Shown: piece by piece, positions 11,501-24,270 of the stretch
Position numbering within the stretch: the first letter of the stretch is position 1
How the letters are laid out: the number at the start of each line of letters is the position of its first letter
Assembly (NCBI GenBank): GCA_963082975.1
Contig: OY720346.1
Span: forward strand, 35,925,787 to 35,989,786
Source: Labia minor
Lineage: Eukaryota; Arthropoda; Insecta; Dermaptera; Spongiphoridae
Direction: 5' to 3'
Length of the DNA stretch: 64,000 nt
Position numbers and translations under genes: made by a program
Notes under the pieces: model-generated
What the model was told of the DNA's origin: nothing
Seen by the model: the letters and a program-made list of their open reading frames with translations, nothing else
Databases searched by the model: none

Positions 11501-13440
11501 TTTTTTGAAATTACACCATAGATAATATTTTATAAAGAAAAATCGATCTGTAATGGTTTCAGCCTCGAGAAAAATTAACTTTATTAGTATTTTTTTAATT
11601 TAAAATAGTAAATTTATATGACGTCACAAATTATGTCATACATATTGCCTCTCACCATTCTTTTTAAATTGATATTATATTAATATTTTTTTATATTTAA
11701 AATATTTTAAAATTTTTTATTTAATTTCGAAATAAAATTAAAAATATTTATTTTAATAATATTTTAGAATAAAATTACGAAATATATTTACCATTCCCCA
11801 ATAAAAAAAACAATATTCATGAAGTTAGCAACATATATAGGAAGAAATTTATAAATTGTTGAATAAATTTGTTCTAATAATATTAAATAATTATATTATA
11901 TTAATTAAAATGTTTTTTAGATTAAATTATAAATAAAATAAATTATTATTAAAAATAAAAAGAAAAAAATATATCCTCTTTTCTTAATTAAAATATAGAC
12001 AAGTGTCAATATAATTTCAGAATTTATATTATTATCAGTAGTAATCCTTGTGTTCGAAACACTATAAGCTATTGCTAAAGTTTGAAAAATATAAAGCTAA
12101 ATCCATCTAATTATATCAACTTATATATATAATAAAGGATCAAATATCAATTTTATCAAGTATTTTTTAATATATTTTTCATCTTGAAATGAAAATCAAC
12201 TTATTTTATAGTTATTTTATTATTTGTACTATTTTAGGAAACAAATTTTTGATGGGTTATTTTTAGAAAACCCATTTAACAATTGTGTTAAATAATTGAA
12301 AAAATTGTAAAATTTTTAAAGTTTATAATAATAAATTGTATAAATTTGTCGAGGGGGTCGAGCAATAGCTGTGTTCCAGGTACTAAGCATATATAATATT
12401 AAAACGATGAGAATAAAAATTTGAAAAAAAAAAAATTTGAAAGAACCTATCCGGATATAATAATCAAAAGCATACTGAACACATTTTTTTATCGATTAAT
12501 TTATGAATGAAGAAAAAATAATTCGAAAATGTAATTACTCAATGGTGTTCTTTAGAATGAGGGAGGAGGGGGTGAATGGCGAATCACAGGTGAGAAATAT
12601 AAAGCCAATTACACTTAGGAATGTGAGCAAATCCAAATTTTGATTTATAACTCAAATATATCAAGAAGAATAGAAAAATGGCTTGAAGGGTGGCGAGAGG
12701 GGAGCTTAATGATTTCATACTATGACTTTTGACACCTTCTGTTTGATGACAGGGCTGATGTATGGACAAACGGCAGTGCCTAACCATGTGTTCTATTTGT
12801 GTTGATACTTTGTCATCGCACTTTTAGGGAATGAGGTGGGGGGGGGGGGTAGAATTTTGACCCTGCTTCAGGATTATTTCGTTCGTGCTTGGCCAATTCT
12901 ATACAATACCCTATGGAGGGGGTTTGAGAATGGAGTGGGGAGGTGGGGGGGCTCTCACTCTCTCTTTCAGACTCTCCTCTCCTATTTCGTAGTCAAGCCC
13001 TCTCAAACCCGTCGTTTTTGTTTTCGATGACAACTCACTCCAATCAGATCAATGATTTTAGTTAACAATCAAATAATAAATCTTTCAATTCAAAAATAAA
13101 AAAAGTATATTTTCAATTTGAGTAGGACATACAAAAAAATATGTATCTTCAATTTATTTTTTATAATTAGATATTACTAATTTATCTAATTTATCAAATT
13201 TATTTTTTATAATTAGATATTACTGCATAATTGCATATATATATATATAGGATGAATCATTTTAATTCATCCTAAGAAAAATATTAGAAGATGATGAATG
13301 TTTTATATGATGGAATATTTATAGTTAGATAAAATTCATTAATGTAAATAATATTATTTAAATACATGATCAAAAAAATATTTTTATTATTTATTTGTTT
13401 TATTTTTAATTAAATACTTTTATAAAATAGTATGATTTTA
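8523..13440. other. AT-rich intronic DNA of CBF-beta intron 2
   Basis: Mostly low-complexity A/T sequence. Exceptions are a small GC patch at 10015-10060 (gggcagccataggcataagg), a perfect hairpin gccgctaacgagcggc at about 10702-10717, a CT/GA tract at 10795-10830, the CRE-type module at 11480-11660, and a G-run island at 12830-13030. No gene is supported. Confidence 0.6.
11480..11660 (-). repeat. Solo CRE-type module (family A-related)
   Basis: It contains accatagataatattttata, then aaaatcgatctgtaatgg, tttcagcctcgagaaa and tatgacgtcac. The order matches modules at 30840-31140 and 46720-46870 and part of family A read in reverse. One TGACGTCA palindrome is present. Confidence 0.5.
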
Positions 13441-13770
13441 TTAATTAAGGATCAGCTTTATTTCCCTTACTCCCTTTCCCGCTCCTGTACTTGGTTCCCT
13501 AAATCCTGAAGGGCTCCTTTCTTCTAGCAATGAGTGATAAACTAATTAAAGGGAGCCTGATGGATCTCGGTGGGGAGTTTGAAGAAGTTAATGTCGTTAG
13601 CCAAACTGAAAGGCGCTCGCTCAACGCTGGTTGTCCTGGGACGGCCGGTTGCATTGTACCCAGGCGTCCGGTTGGCAAATGGGCTTTGTTACAGCAAAGG
13701 GAGGGGGGAGCAGGGAGTTAGAAGACAATATGCTCACCCAGTTACCCCTTCAGGCACCCAGCAGAGTCAA
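13441..13770. other. Complex, less AT-rich intronic island
   Basis: Unique-looking sequence with balanced composition (gacggccggttgcattgtac, ctgaaaggcgctcgctcaac). Short overlapping open frames exist on the + strand but have no recognisable domain or splice context. It may be a regulatory segment or an old insertion. Nothing in it decides. Confidence 0.4.
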
Positions 13771-14024
13771 ATATAAATAAATATTTCCATTAAATGAACT
13801 GTCTTTTCCCTTTTAAAAAGGGAAAATACGTTTTAACACTCACTTTAAGGGTAACTTCACAATTCATATTTAAAATAAAAAAAAAATATATTTTTTTATT
13901 AAAAGATCAACACACGTATAATATATACAATTTTATATGGTTTGTTGATCCGACATTGGGTTGATTCAAACACCGGTAGTTGTTTTCGAAAGATCATAGT
14001 AGAAATTTAAAATTAGATTAGAAG

Positions 14025-14640
14025 AAATTAATAGTTCTTGAATATGTAATTAGACAAATTGGAGAAAAATCAAACGGAATTCAATTAATCAAAAAAATTC
14101 AAGTATTAGGTTACGCAGATGACTTAAATATAATAGGCGATATAATAGATTCGGCAATTGCAATTAAAAATAGCGTAGAAAAATTAATCGAAGCAGGAAA
14201 AGAAGTGGGGTGGAAATTGATTGTGCTAAGACAAAGTATTTAGTAACAGAGAGGAATAGTATTAACACACAAAGTCTTAACATACAAAATATAGAATCAG
14301 AAAATGTAGAAAAATTTAAATACTTAGGATCTGTAATCACGAAGGATAATAATATAAAGCGAGGTTGCAATCGGGAAACGCCTGTTATCATGCAGTAAAG
14401 GGGCTTATCGCGTCAAAAGTATTATCAAATGGGATAAAAATTAAAGTATATAAAACAATTATTTTGACGGTTGTATTATATGCGTTTGAGGCATGGTCAA
14501 TGACCTTAGGAGACGAGAGTAGATTTAGAGAATTTGAGAAAAGGATTCTTCGAAGCATTTATGGACCAAAGATAGATATAGAAGAAATTAAAAAAATTAA
14601 AGTAATTTAAAGTTAGATCAGGCATTTATGGGAAAACTTT
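14025..14640 (+). mobile_element. LINE fragment 1 (reverse transcriptase remnant)
   Basis: The reverse-transcriptase catalytic block reads YADDLNIIGDII. A frameshift near 14215 leads to AKTKYLVTER and FKYLGSVITKDNN, the usual blocks after YADD. A further shift near 14365 leads to KVYKTIILTVVLYAFEAWSM and SRFREFEKRILRSIYGPK. This is the 3' half of a non-LTR retrotransposon's reverse transcriptase. The endonuclease part is absent and the fragment is non-functional. The clade is not assigned. Confidence 0.85.
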
Positions 14641-15417
14641 TAAAAACTCTATAAAAAATTTGATGAACCCCACATTTATTGGATAAAGATTTAAATTCAT
14701 CATAATAGGCAAGGGTAATAAAAAAAATTTAAAAGTAGAACAATGATAGCAAGAAAATTATTTTAAAAACATGGGTTAGTTAAAATCATGCTTCATATCT
14801 ATTTTTGTTATTTGGAACCAAAACGAAGTAAGCGGCCGTTTTCGTATTTTATCTTGGTTCTGTTACAAATGCGATTGGAATTGTTGCGGTCTTATTTCAG
14901 TCAAGTTGCGGCCTAGATATATATTTCTTCTCGTGAACAGGCAATTCATTCATAGATAGAAATCAAAGGTAAAAAAAAATAGGAAAAAGAACCTGTGCTG
15001 TTTGAAATGTCATCTTTGAAAATAAGACATCACACACAAGTTTAAGCAACTGGTGATTAATAGATTTTTAAATGCGGTATGACCCTCCGATGGGAGGAGG
15101 GTTACAATTTATGTCGTCTTTCGTTAGTTTTTCGTATGAAACTCCTATTTTTCTTTTCTAACCAATGTCAGGGCGGGTTAGTGGACAAAAAGAGGCACCT
15201 ATTTTCAAGCGGGCCTGGTTTCATCGTCGTCATCATCATGTCGCAATTCGACAAAAACGATACGATATATCCACCCTCTCGCTTTTTCTTCTTAAAGTCC
15301 TTCCTAAAGAAACCAATAAATTATGATCCTGATGTATCAACAGCAGGTAAAAGTCATGCGAATTGAAATTGAAAGAAAAAAAAATGGGCGGTTCGTTGCG
15401 ACTACAACAAGAAATAT

Positions 15418-15446
15418 AAAAAGAGAGAGAGAGAGAGAGAGAGAAA
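15418..15446. repeat. GA microsatellite
   Basis: Short (GA)n run followed by purine-rich sequence. It lies in a stretch (14650-15880) with no supported gene. Confidence 0.8.
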
Positions 15447-15894
15447 AGAAGAAGCAAGACCCCAAAAATCAAAGCGTTTTCTCTGAAATCAATGTATAGC
15501 TATACAAAAATATCGCGTTATATTTATCACTCTTCAAATATTTAGAAATGCAATTGAAAAATGAAAAGGCCAAAAAACCATTTGTTACTACACAAGTTTC
15601 ACGATACAAAGGAAGGTGGTTTTTTTCATTCATATATATGTGTGTAGGTATTTATATAAATAATTCTTTTCTCAATTTTTGGTTCGCCAATTTCTATTCA
15701 TTACGTTATTATTTTAATGAATTTGCTCTCACACACATAAATAAAATAAAATTGTAACTAAAACTTAAATAAATTTGAATTAAATTTAATGATATTTTAG
15801 TGTTTATTTTAATATAAAAGTTTACAAACGGTTCTATTTATAATTTTCTTGAAATTTAACATATTTTCTGATTCAGAAAAGGAACTTGGAAACA

Positions 15895-16165
15895 AGATAT
15901 ATATATATATATATATAATAAAAGCAAGTGAATGTGTCTGTCTGTCTGTCTGACCGAGCTTTTCAGCCAAATCTATCGCACGCAGGGACCTGGAATTTTT
16001 TACACGGAAGCACAAAGGGGCTGGCCACCAGACCCCGAAGCCCGATTTTCGATTTTTGAATTAGAAAAATTTTAAAAAAATTATAAAGAATATTAATTAA
16101 AAATAGTTTAGTTACCATACTAGATCATAGAGGCGCTGGTGGCGATAATTTGGCGGTAATTTAAA
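15895..16165 (+). repeat. (TA)n-(GTCT)n dispersed repeat
   Basis: It opens with a TA run, then aaaagcaagtgaatgtgtctg and (GTCT)n, then about 200 bp of unique body, and closes near gaggcgctggtggcgataat. The layout parallels the repeat at 48390-48680 (TA/GATA run, GTCTG run, body, ggcgct end). Microsatellite-bearing elements of this kind in insects are often Helitron-derived. No Helitron end was proven here. Confidence 0.45.
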
Positions 16166-16479
16166 TTCTGAGCAATGTGCAGATAAAAATCTTTTTATAT
16201 ATCTATTGATATTTACAATATCTCAATTGATCTTATTGGCCTTTTAAACTTTGAAAACATTCACATTACGGCTATAATTTAATACTATTAATTTTTAAGA
16301 TTATGTGAGTAAATTATTTTAATTAAGAAAATTTGATCTCATAATTGGATTTTCACGTAAGATTTTAATATATAATATATTTTTTAATATTATTTTTATA
16401 GTAGTTTAGTGTTATGCTAATTTTATATTTTATTTTTATTTTGTTTACTTTGATTTTTTTTTAAATAAATTAATAACAT

Positions 16480-17015
16480 TTAAAGTAGCATAAAAAAATT
16501 AATCGAGGCAGGAAAATTGATGGGGTTTGAAATTAATAGTGATAAGACAAAATAATTAGTATCAGAGAGAATAATATTTGCAAAGAATTTAAATCGAGGT
16601 TGCAATCTGGAAATTATTATCAAAGGGGATCAAAATTATTAAATTATTAATTGTATTATATGGGTGGGAGGCATGGTCTATAACCCTGGGAGATGAGAAT
16701 AGATTCAGAGTATTTGAGAATAGTATTCTTCCCAGCGTTTATGGACCAAAGAAAGATGAGGACACCGGGGAATGGCGGAGACTGCATAACAAGGAATTGC
16801 ATGACCTCTATGCATCTCTAGATATAGGTCATAAAATAGAGAAGGCTGGGATCGGCAGGGCACATGGCTAGAATGGGAGAGGAAAAATATATTGGTGGGG
16901 AGTTGTTCGATTGGAAAACGTCCGTGTGGAAGACCAATTGGGAACAGGGTGGACAATGTAGGAAGCAACGTGAGAAAGATGGGACAGGTTAGGAGTTAGA
17001 TGGTTATAGCTCAGA
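16480..17015 (+). mobile_element. LINE fragment 2, 3' part with internal deletions
   Basis: It shares with the fragment at 14025 the blocks attaatcgaggcaggaaaa, gataagacaaaataattag, tgggaggcatggtctataac and cagcgtttatggaccaaag. It continues past it with EWRRLHNKELHDLY and the G/R/P-rich tail expected of such LINEs. The middle part present in fragment 1 is deleted between about 16590 and 16640. Confidence 0.75.
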
Positions 17016-17027
17016 ATAGGGACACTC

Positions 17028-17103
17028 GGGGGGGGGGGGGGGGTACAGGGGGCGGAGCCCCCGTCTAGATGTGAAGAGCGACGAAGGAGCTCTGAGCAGC
17101 TAG
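17028..17103 (-). repeat. GC-rich double-hairpin repeat, copy 1
   Basis: Read on the - strand: ctagctgctcagagctcctt, gctcttcacatctagacggg, then GGGGGC-TCC-GCCCCC and a run of about 16 C. A second copy in the opposite orientation lies at 46998-47065. The copy abuts a TA microsatellite (17104-17130) and the 3' end of LINE fragment 2. Confidence 0.6.
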
Positions 17104-17130
17104 TATATATATATATATATATATATATAT

Positions 17131-20100
17131 TTAAAATAAAATAATTAAATATATAAATTTTTATTTCAATTCAATTTAAGCCTTTGAAGAAGCAGAGTAA
17201 ATTACCCTAAATGAGATAACAATAGAATCTATCGATAGTAATAAGGATATTTTTATCAGATTTGATGGTATTTATTTATTTTTTTTTTATTTAAGATTTC
17301 TTAATTTATTTATACTAATTATCTTTATTCTTCTTCTATCTTATTTTAATTTTATTATTTAAATTATTGTTAAAAAATATTAGAAGTATTAAGACAAATT
17401 CATTTTTAATTTTCTAATTTTTATATCAATAAAAATTATCTCTTAAATATTTTAGAAAAAGTTTTTATAGTATAAAACTTTAATAGTCATAAACGATCAC
17501 TTTGAAATGTTTATTTCTTTTTTCAAACATATTAAATCATTAAAATTAAATCATAGAAACGAATGTTCAGATCCATATAATAATATTTACAAAATGTTTC
17601 GTATTTGTTAATTTTATATATATTATATTAATAGAATATTAAAATTCATACGAATATTTTGTTTACTTTTATGTTTTTATTTATGTTTTAATTTTTAATG
17701 ATATTATTTTGAGAGCAAAACACACCTTTCATTTATTTATTATATAATACAATAATAAAGGCAATAATAATTTTCACTTAATTTATATATTTATAATCAA
17801 TTTTAAGACAAACATGAATGATTATATATTTTAATAATAATAATATAAAATAAAAATTTATTTTATTAGAAACCTTCAAAAAAAAAAATACAAAAATACA
17901 AAAGCTAACCGACATTTCCACACAGTCTAATTTCCAAAAATGTTTTTTTAACCGGTATTAAGAAGAGGGTGGAATTGCTCTAAATTGAGTTCTGATTTCT
18001 GAAATAATCATTTCGATTTTTCAATTAAGCCGATGCTTTGCAAATTGGCTGGAAAGTGCGATAAAAAAGAGCGGAGCGATTCTTTCTATCTAATCCCTGA
18101 GTGAGAGAGAAAGATCCGTAAAATGGTGCGAAGGGATTTTTTCTTCATTGATCCCGCGGGTTCATGTCAAATCGGATGATATCTGAAGTGAAAAGAGTCC
18201 GGAGAGAGAGAGAGAGAGAGAGTGAGAGAGGAGGAGATGGTAGAGAACATGGTCTGATGGGGTGAGAGTAAAAAAATCGTTTTTCCGAGTGAAATAGACA
18301 TCGAGAACGTTGTGTTCCCTCCCCTAAAGGAAGCCATTAAATTGAGTTAAAACGACAAGCGCAAACTGAAGGGAAATCTAGTTATATTGGTACCCCATAC
18401 CCCAACCCTTGGCACACCATCTTCCACCCAGCCCCCCCCCCTCCCCTCCTTCTCACCCCACGCGCCAGTACCCTGTCAACTTGGTTCAACTTTGTTTCGA
18501 AATTCGTTTAACACCAACAAAACTATATCCATGCAATGTCAAACTAACTTTCAACTAATTTGTCTTTTAATTCCAACCAAGCCCTTCATATCCCCCCTCC
18601 CGTACCCGATAATTCAATTTTCTATTTGCTGCTGACAGAAAAGTTCAATTCCATTTAACCAATAGAGTGTATATGAGTTTGGTGGGTGGGGGATGGAATG
18701 GATGGCTTGAAGGCAAGTGTAATTTTAAATTCAGAATGTAAAGTAACTAACGAGATGTTCAAAACAAACATACAAGTTGGGGTGAAATTTACTGGAATTT
18801 AGAACAAAAAGTTACTTTTTTGACTTAGTCTAATTTCAATTTAATTTATTTTCAAAAGTTTCATTGTTTATAAATTAAGTTAATTTTGGGTTTATAATAT
18901 AGATTATATATAAATTTTGTGTGTATGTGTGATGTTATAATTATAATTATTATTTTGTAAAAAAAAATGTTTAAAATCAATTTCATAATACAGGGTTAGG
19001 GTTAGAATAATTATCTCCTGTCCTTTGTCAAATACATACGTACATACGCCTATTCAGAATCAGAATCTGGTGGAGTGAATATAAACAACAATTATTTCTC
19101 CAAATCTCCAAGTTACCCAACTATATTAAAAATTACTTATCCAAATTTACATTTGATATTTATATTTAAATTTAGAATTAAAAGATTTAAATAATAAATG
19201 CATTTTGTTTACTTATATATATATATAAAAATAAATAATATAATAAAATATAATATATATATAATAAAGATGGTATTATTTCGAAACTTTATTTAGAATT
19301 AATAACAATCTCTTTCATGAACTGTAAAATTCAAATGATTCTACATGAACTCACATAAAATAATTCATACAAATTGAAAATATTATAATTAAATAAATGT
19401 AATAAATTAATGACATTAAATAATAATAATTAGAAATTAAATTAATTATTTCTTAGTTGAAATAACGAGTAAATTTTCTAATCTTCAACAACCCAATTCA
19501 ACCCTTTATTCGACGAAGTTTGGGTCTATAGTCAGTCTAAAGTGTCGAACAGGTAAATGTAACCACAAAATAATAATAATAATAATAAAACGAATTACCT
19601 AATGTCAAATGTAAGAATAAATGAATTAATTTATTTAAATTAATTTTTATCGAATTTTCATTTTTTATGGGAAGTATTCGTAATAAAAATATAATAATAT
19701 AAATAATTTATTTTAAAAATTAACATTTTAATTAATTTAATATTATTAAAATCATATTTATCAAATATTTTAGTGGAAAGATTTTCTTTCATTAATATTT
19801 TAAGTGAACATTTAATGGATAAATAAGATTTTGTGTGAGATCCGTTTTGTGAAGTTCAAGTATTGGTTGGTTAATGAATTTGGAAATGCTAATAGTGCTA
19901 TAGACTCAAAAGTATAAAAATGAATTATTTTTAATTATTTTAGTATTATGAAATTTCATTTGTTGATGATGTTTGTTCCCAGGGTTAAAATATAAAAAAA
20001 AAATTGAAAATAGCAATTAACATATAAATCAATAAAAGATGAATCTGGGGATGTATTCTTTTTAAAAAAAATATTCCTTCTGAAATATCAAAAGGCTAAA

Positions 20101-20560
20101 ATACTAAAATATCCTTTAATTGATAATAATTCAGCTAATTTACTTTTTTTAAGTCGTTAATATCAAATAATTTTTTTGTTTATTCATTATTCCACAATGA
20201 TAATAATTATAGGTGATTTTTTGTCTAAATGCAAATAGATTATTAATTATAATATTCTATAACTATATTTCTATTGGTTTTAAATAAGAAAAAAAATATT
20301 AGTTCGTTTAAAAAATAAATGTAATAATAATTTAAATTTTTAATTATTACGAAATTATAATTTTAACTCTATATTTTTTAATTTGAGTAGAGGCCTACTT
20401 ACTTACGAAATGCACCTCTTCAATGCGTATAGAATGATCTCTGTCCCTCAAAATAATGATCTCCTTCCTAAAACACCAAAAAAATAAATAAATTAATTAA
20501 TTATCTAAATAATATTAATATAGGTATTTTACTTAACTTTTTTTTTAAATGATTTTATGT

Positions 20561-20609
<49 letters not shown>

Positions 20610-20668
20610 CAGAATTATTTATTTATTTTTAATACATATACAATATTAAATTTTTCCAGACCTAGTTA
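17131..20668. other. AT-rich intronic DNA with one complex island
   Basis: Mostly A/T-rich. An island at about 18030-18480 has a GA repeat (18201-18230), balanced composition and a C run at 18431. Short TA and AAT repeats occur at 19210-19265 and 19568-19590, and a TA run at 20568-20607. No gene is supported. Confidence 0.6.
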
Positions 20669-20915
20669 GTGTTATAAAATCAAGAAGGCTGTGATTGGCA
20701 GGGCTAGTGGCTAGAATGGGAGAGGAAAGAATGGCGAAAAATATATTGGTGGGGAGACCGGTTGGCAAACATCCGCTTAGAAGACCAAGGACGCGTTAGG
20801 TGGACAATGTAGGAAGGGTCGTGAGAGAAATGGGAGAGATGTAGGAGTTAGACGGTTGGGACACTTGGAGGAGTGTGGCCAAGAACTTAAAAGCCTCAGA
20901 GATAGATAGATAGAA
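20669..20915 (+). mobile_element. LINE fragment 3, extreme 3' end
   Basis: It matches the tail of fragment 2 (ggctagaatgggagaggaa, aaatatattggtggggag, gtggacaatgtaggaag). It extends to ggaggagtgtggccaagaac and ends in a GATA run, as expected for a true LINE 3' terminus. It is heavily 5'-truncated. Confidence 0.7.
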
Positions 20916-21192
20916 AATATTAAATTTTATATTAGAAAAAAAATCATTTTTCTTCTAATTAATAAGATATTAGTTCTTTTGGTAGATGAAAAGCTTTTGT
21001 AAATTTTTTAAAAAGTTTACATTGATAAATTTCAAAATACTATGATGTGTAGGCACAATTAGAAATTTATTTATAATTATTTTTAATCCAAAAACTATTA
21101 AATTTAATATTTAGAAATTAAATATTATTCTCTATCTTATAATTTTATTAAATTTGTAAATATAAAAACTTGAAAGAAATTATGTGTTTAGA

Positions 21193-21463
21193 CAGAGGCG
21201 GATTAAACGCCGGGCGGACCGGGCGACCGCCCGGGGCCCACCAGCCCGAGGGGGACCACCGAAACCTAAATAAAAATATTTCCTTAAAAGAAATTTAAAA
21301 AATTATTAATTATTATTTTTTACATAAGTACTATAAATGTAAGTATAAAACAGCCTAAATTATAATATAAACAAAATTTGTCTTTCAATTATAATTGTAA
21401 ATAACAGAGGGCCCATTTCAATTTTTTCCGCCCAGGGCCCCTAATCAACTTAATCCGCCACTG
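21193..21463. mobile_element. hAT MITE with 8-bp target duplication
   Basis: The left end cagaggcggattaa and the reverse complement of the right end cagtggcggattaa match at 13 of 14 positions. The exact 8-bp duplication TGTTTAGA flanks it (21185-21192 and 21464-21471). The 271-bp body has no coding capacity. GC-rich subterminal parts carry gggcggaccgggcgaccgcc. Confidence 0.9.
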
Positions 21464-21656
21464 TGTTTAGAATAAAATGAATGAAACGAATATTTAACAA
21501 ATGATCATAAAAGAATGGCTGGATAACTATAGTATTACTATAATAAATGATAAATAAGGAAAAAAATAATGCTTAAGGTTCAAAGAATTTTTAACCCTTT
21601 CCTTTTAAAATGATAATATTTTTAATTAATTCTAGTAATTTGTAAAATTATACTTT

Positions 21657-21692
21657 TTACCGACCGACGATAGTAAGGGAGGTATTGTTTTA
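21657..21692 (-). repeat. Family A terminal fragment
   Basis: Only the first ~36 bp of the family A end (ccgaccgacgatagtaaggg, aggtattgtttt) are present. It lies about 160 bp upstream of a CBF-beta exon. Confidence 0.5.
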
Positions 21693-21854
21693 AATTCTTT
21701 ACTACTTTTGGACAATATCATTTTGTGTATATATCTCTTCCAATATCTCGGATTGACTATATAAGTTGTGTTATATAAATTTGTTTCAACATCTTATTTA
21801 TGTAATTTTTATTTCATTGGGTGTATGTGTGTGTGTGTTTGTGTACATTTTCAG

Positions 21855-21931
21855 GCGCTGGCCAGTTCGGAACTCAGTCAGCATTGGAGAGCGCGTCATT
21901 CTATGGCGCATACCGACCCCAGGCCTGTCTG
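21855..21931 (+). CDS. CBF-beta homologue, third exon in window
   Basis: A 77-nt exon lies between a pyrimidine-rich acceptor (attttcag) and donor gtgagt. Phase 0 from the previous exon gives ALASSELSQHWRARHSMAHT then DPRPV, plus two bases that pass on phase 2. The open frame, phase match and good splice sites support it. The region corresponds to the poorly conserved tail of CBF-beta, so homology alone would not prove it. It ends a 15.9-kb intron and is much less AT-rich than its surroundings. Confidence 0.8.
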
Positions 21932-23339
21932 GTGAGTAACACCCCCTAACTATCCTGCTCCTTTTATTTATTCAATTAACCCCACTCCTTATTCTCTCTG
22001 TGCACCCTCATTTTCTAATCGAAACGAAAGAAGAAACTACACACACATTCACTCGGACAAAGTTTAATAAACGAACCAAGGGCGGATCTCTTCATGAGAA
22101 GGACCAAAGGAAAATAAGAGGGAAGCTCCTCCCGAAGCATTGACGATGATGATGGTGATCGTCTATCAAATGGAGGGTCCATTAATCCAAGGGCAGATTA
22201 AACATTCCGTTTTGTAAATTAAGCTCGTTTGAATCAACCAAAACAACCAAAGAAATGGATTTTTTTTCGTTTAGAATTCCATTTTATTCAACTTTAATTT
22301 TAAAAAAAACTAAATATTTATTTGAATATTTTAAATAAAAGTAAAAAGAATTTTTAATGTGATTAAATCCAGAAAAAATCTTAGTCATTAATAAACGAAT
22401 TTCTCGAAATTATTTTCAAAGAAAATGTTTTAATCTCACTTATTTTATTATTATTTAAAAACAAAACTAAATGTATTTTATGTTATTCTATAATTAGTTA
22501 TCTTTACTCAGATATAACTAATAAATTTAAAAAAATTGTATTTGGGTGATAAAAACCATTAATGGCTGGCAATGCTATTTAAAGTTTAAAATTATAGAAA
22601 TTGGTTTTAATTAATTGGTTGCATACTTCACATTTTGAATATTTTCAAATCAATAATTGAAGATCGAAATTTTCCTTTTTTCAAGTTCACTTATATATTT
22701 GAAAAATAAATCAAGTAAGATTTATCACCAAATTAATTAAAATTCATTATAAAAATATAATATGACTGATTAATTAATATATTTATTGATCAAATAAATA
22801 TTTATATTATATGTATTTAAAGTACAATTAATTTTAAATGAGTTTACTCTATCAAAAGGATTCCCAACAGGGTCCAGGTGGATCCCTTGGGGGTTTATGG
22901 AGCTGTGATTAGGGACAATCGATGACAAAATTTCTTCATTCACTTACTAGAAAAAAGTAGAATAAGTTATTTACGAAATAAAAACTAAATAAAAAAGTAA
23001 ATATAAACAAAAGCCAATGAATCTTGATAATTCCCATATAGTAGTACTATTTATTAAAGTTATATTCATTAAACTTTTAAATATTTAGATAATTGTTCAT
23101 AATTTAAGGTATTTTTAAGGAATTTCCCATTGGAATTTCAGATTTAAAATTTCAATTTAAATAAAATACCATTTAACTTACATAGCTTTTTTATTGAGTT
23201 AATTTTTTTTATAAATTAATATTATTCAATAATTTTTATATAATAAAATAATTGATAATATTTAGTTATATTATCGAATATATGTATTATATCGAGTTGT
23301 GAAAATCTTCATTAATCAAAATCGAAACCTTATATCAAT
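21932..23339. other. Intron 3 start, AT-rich
   Basis: The first 300 bp (to about 22210) are moderately complex, including cgatgatgatggtgatcgtc. The rest is A/T-rich with no gene or recognised repeat. Confidence 0.55.
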
Positions 23340-24254
23340 AAGTTGACCTGTGGCCAGGTCCGAACCGACCGACGGTTTGAAGTAAATTAATTTCCAGCTA
23401 CAGAAACAGAAACAATTTCAAATAATTTTAATATATCTATTAATGTAATAAAAAACAGATATGGATAGAACATAAATATTTTTAATTTTATTTTATTTAT
23501 AATATATAGCTGTAGTAGCCGGCGTTACCCGAGGCTGTGACGTCATGAAGGGATGGGTGACGTCATATAATTTTAAATTAAGAAAAACATAATGAAGATG
23601 ATTTTTCCCGAGGATAAAACCAATACATTCGTGTTGATATGTAAAAAAATCTCCTTATGTGAAATTTGGTGCGAAAATAACCCTTCCCTTCTTATCGTCG
23701 ATCGCTAATACTACCACTTCCGGTTTCCGGATTTGCACCAAAAGTTGATCAATTCATCCCACTGATGCATTAAGTAAATATAGCAAGTTTCATCAAAATC
23801 GGTTGAGCTGTTCAGGCTGTACACATCTATACAGACGGACGGACGGACGGACGGACGGACCACTTCCGGTTTCCGGATTTGCACCAAAAGTTGATCAATT
23901 CATCCCACTGATGCATTAAGTAAATATACCAAATTTCATCAAAATCGGTTGAGCCGTTCAGGCTGTAAACATCTATACGGACGGACGGACGGACGGACGG
24001 ACCACTTCCGGTTTCCGGATTTGCACCAAAAGTTGATCAATTCATCCCACTGATGCATTAAGTAAATATACCAAATTTCATCAAAATCGGTTGAGCCGTT
24101 CAGGCTGTACACATCTATACGGACGGACGGACAGACATCATGCTAAAAATACTTTTTTCTGATAAGAAAATGCATGATTCGTGGAGATATGTAAAAATCT
24201 CCACATGTGAAATTTGGTGTGAAAACAATACCTCCCTTACTATCGTCGGTCGGT
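23340..24254 (+). repeat. Family A (GGAC-microsatellite) element, expanded copy
   Basis: Element order: aagttgacctgtggccaggt, ccgaaccgaccgacggtttg, paired TGACGTCA palindromes (about 23539 and 23562), module X (gtgaaatttggtgcgaaaat), the core (cacttccggtttccggattt, gatgaattaagt-type block, aatcggttgagc), (GGAC)n, then module X' and tcgtcggtcggta. The core plus GGAC block occurs three times in tandem, starting at 23715, 23861 and 24003. No coding capacity. Family unassigned. Confidence 0.75.
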
Positions 24255-24270
24255 AAAAATATTATCAAAA

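Noticed and set aside
15079-15366. 95-codon + frame
   Set aside because: Composition and lack of domain or splice signals suggest chance. It ends in purine-rich repeat.
18993-19004. Telomere-like ggttagggttag
   Set aside because: Only two units in the middle of an intron. Too short to mean anything.
23840-24133. Possible CRISPR-like regular spacing of three repeats
   Set aside because: The units are contiguous tandem copies of a transposable repeat core in a eukaryotic intron, without unique spacers.
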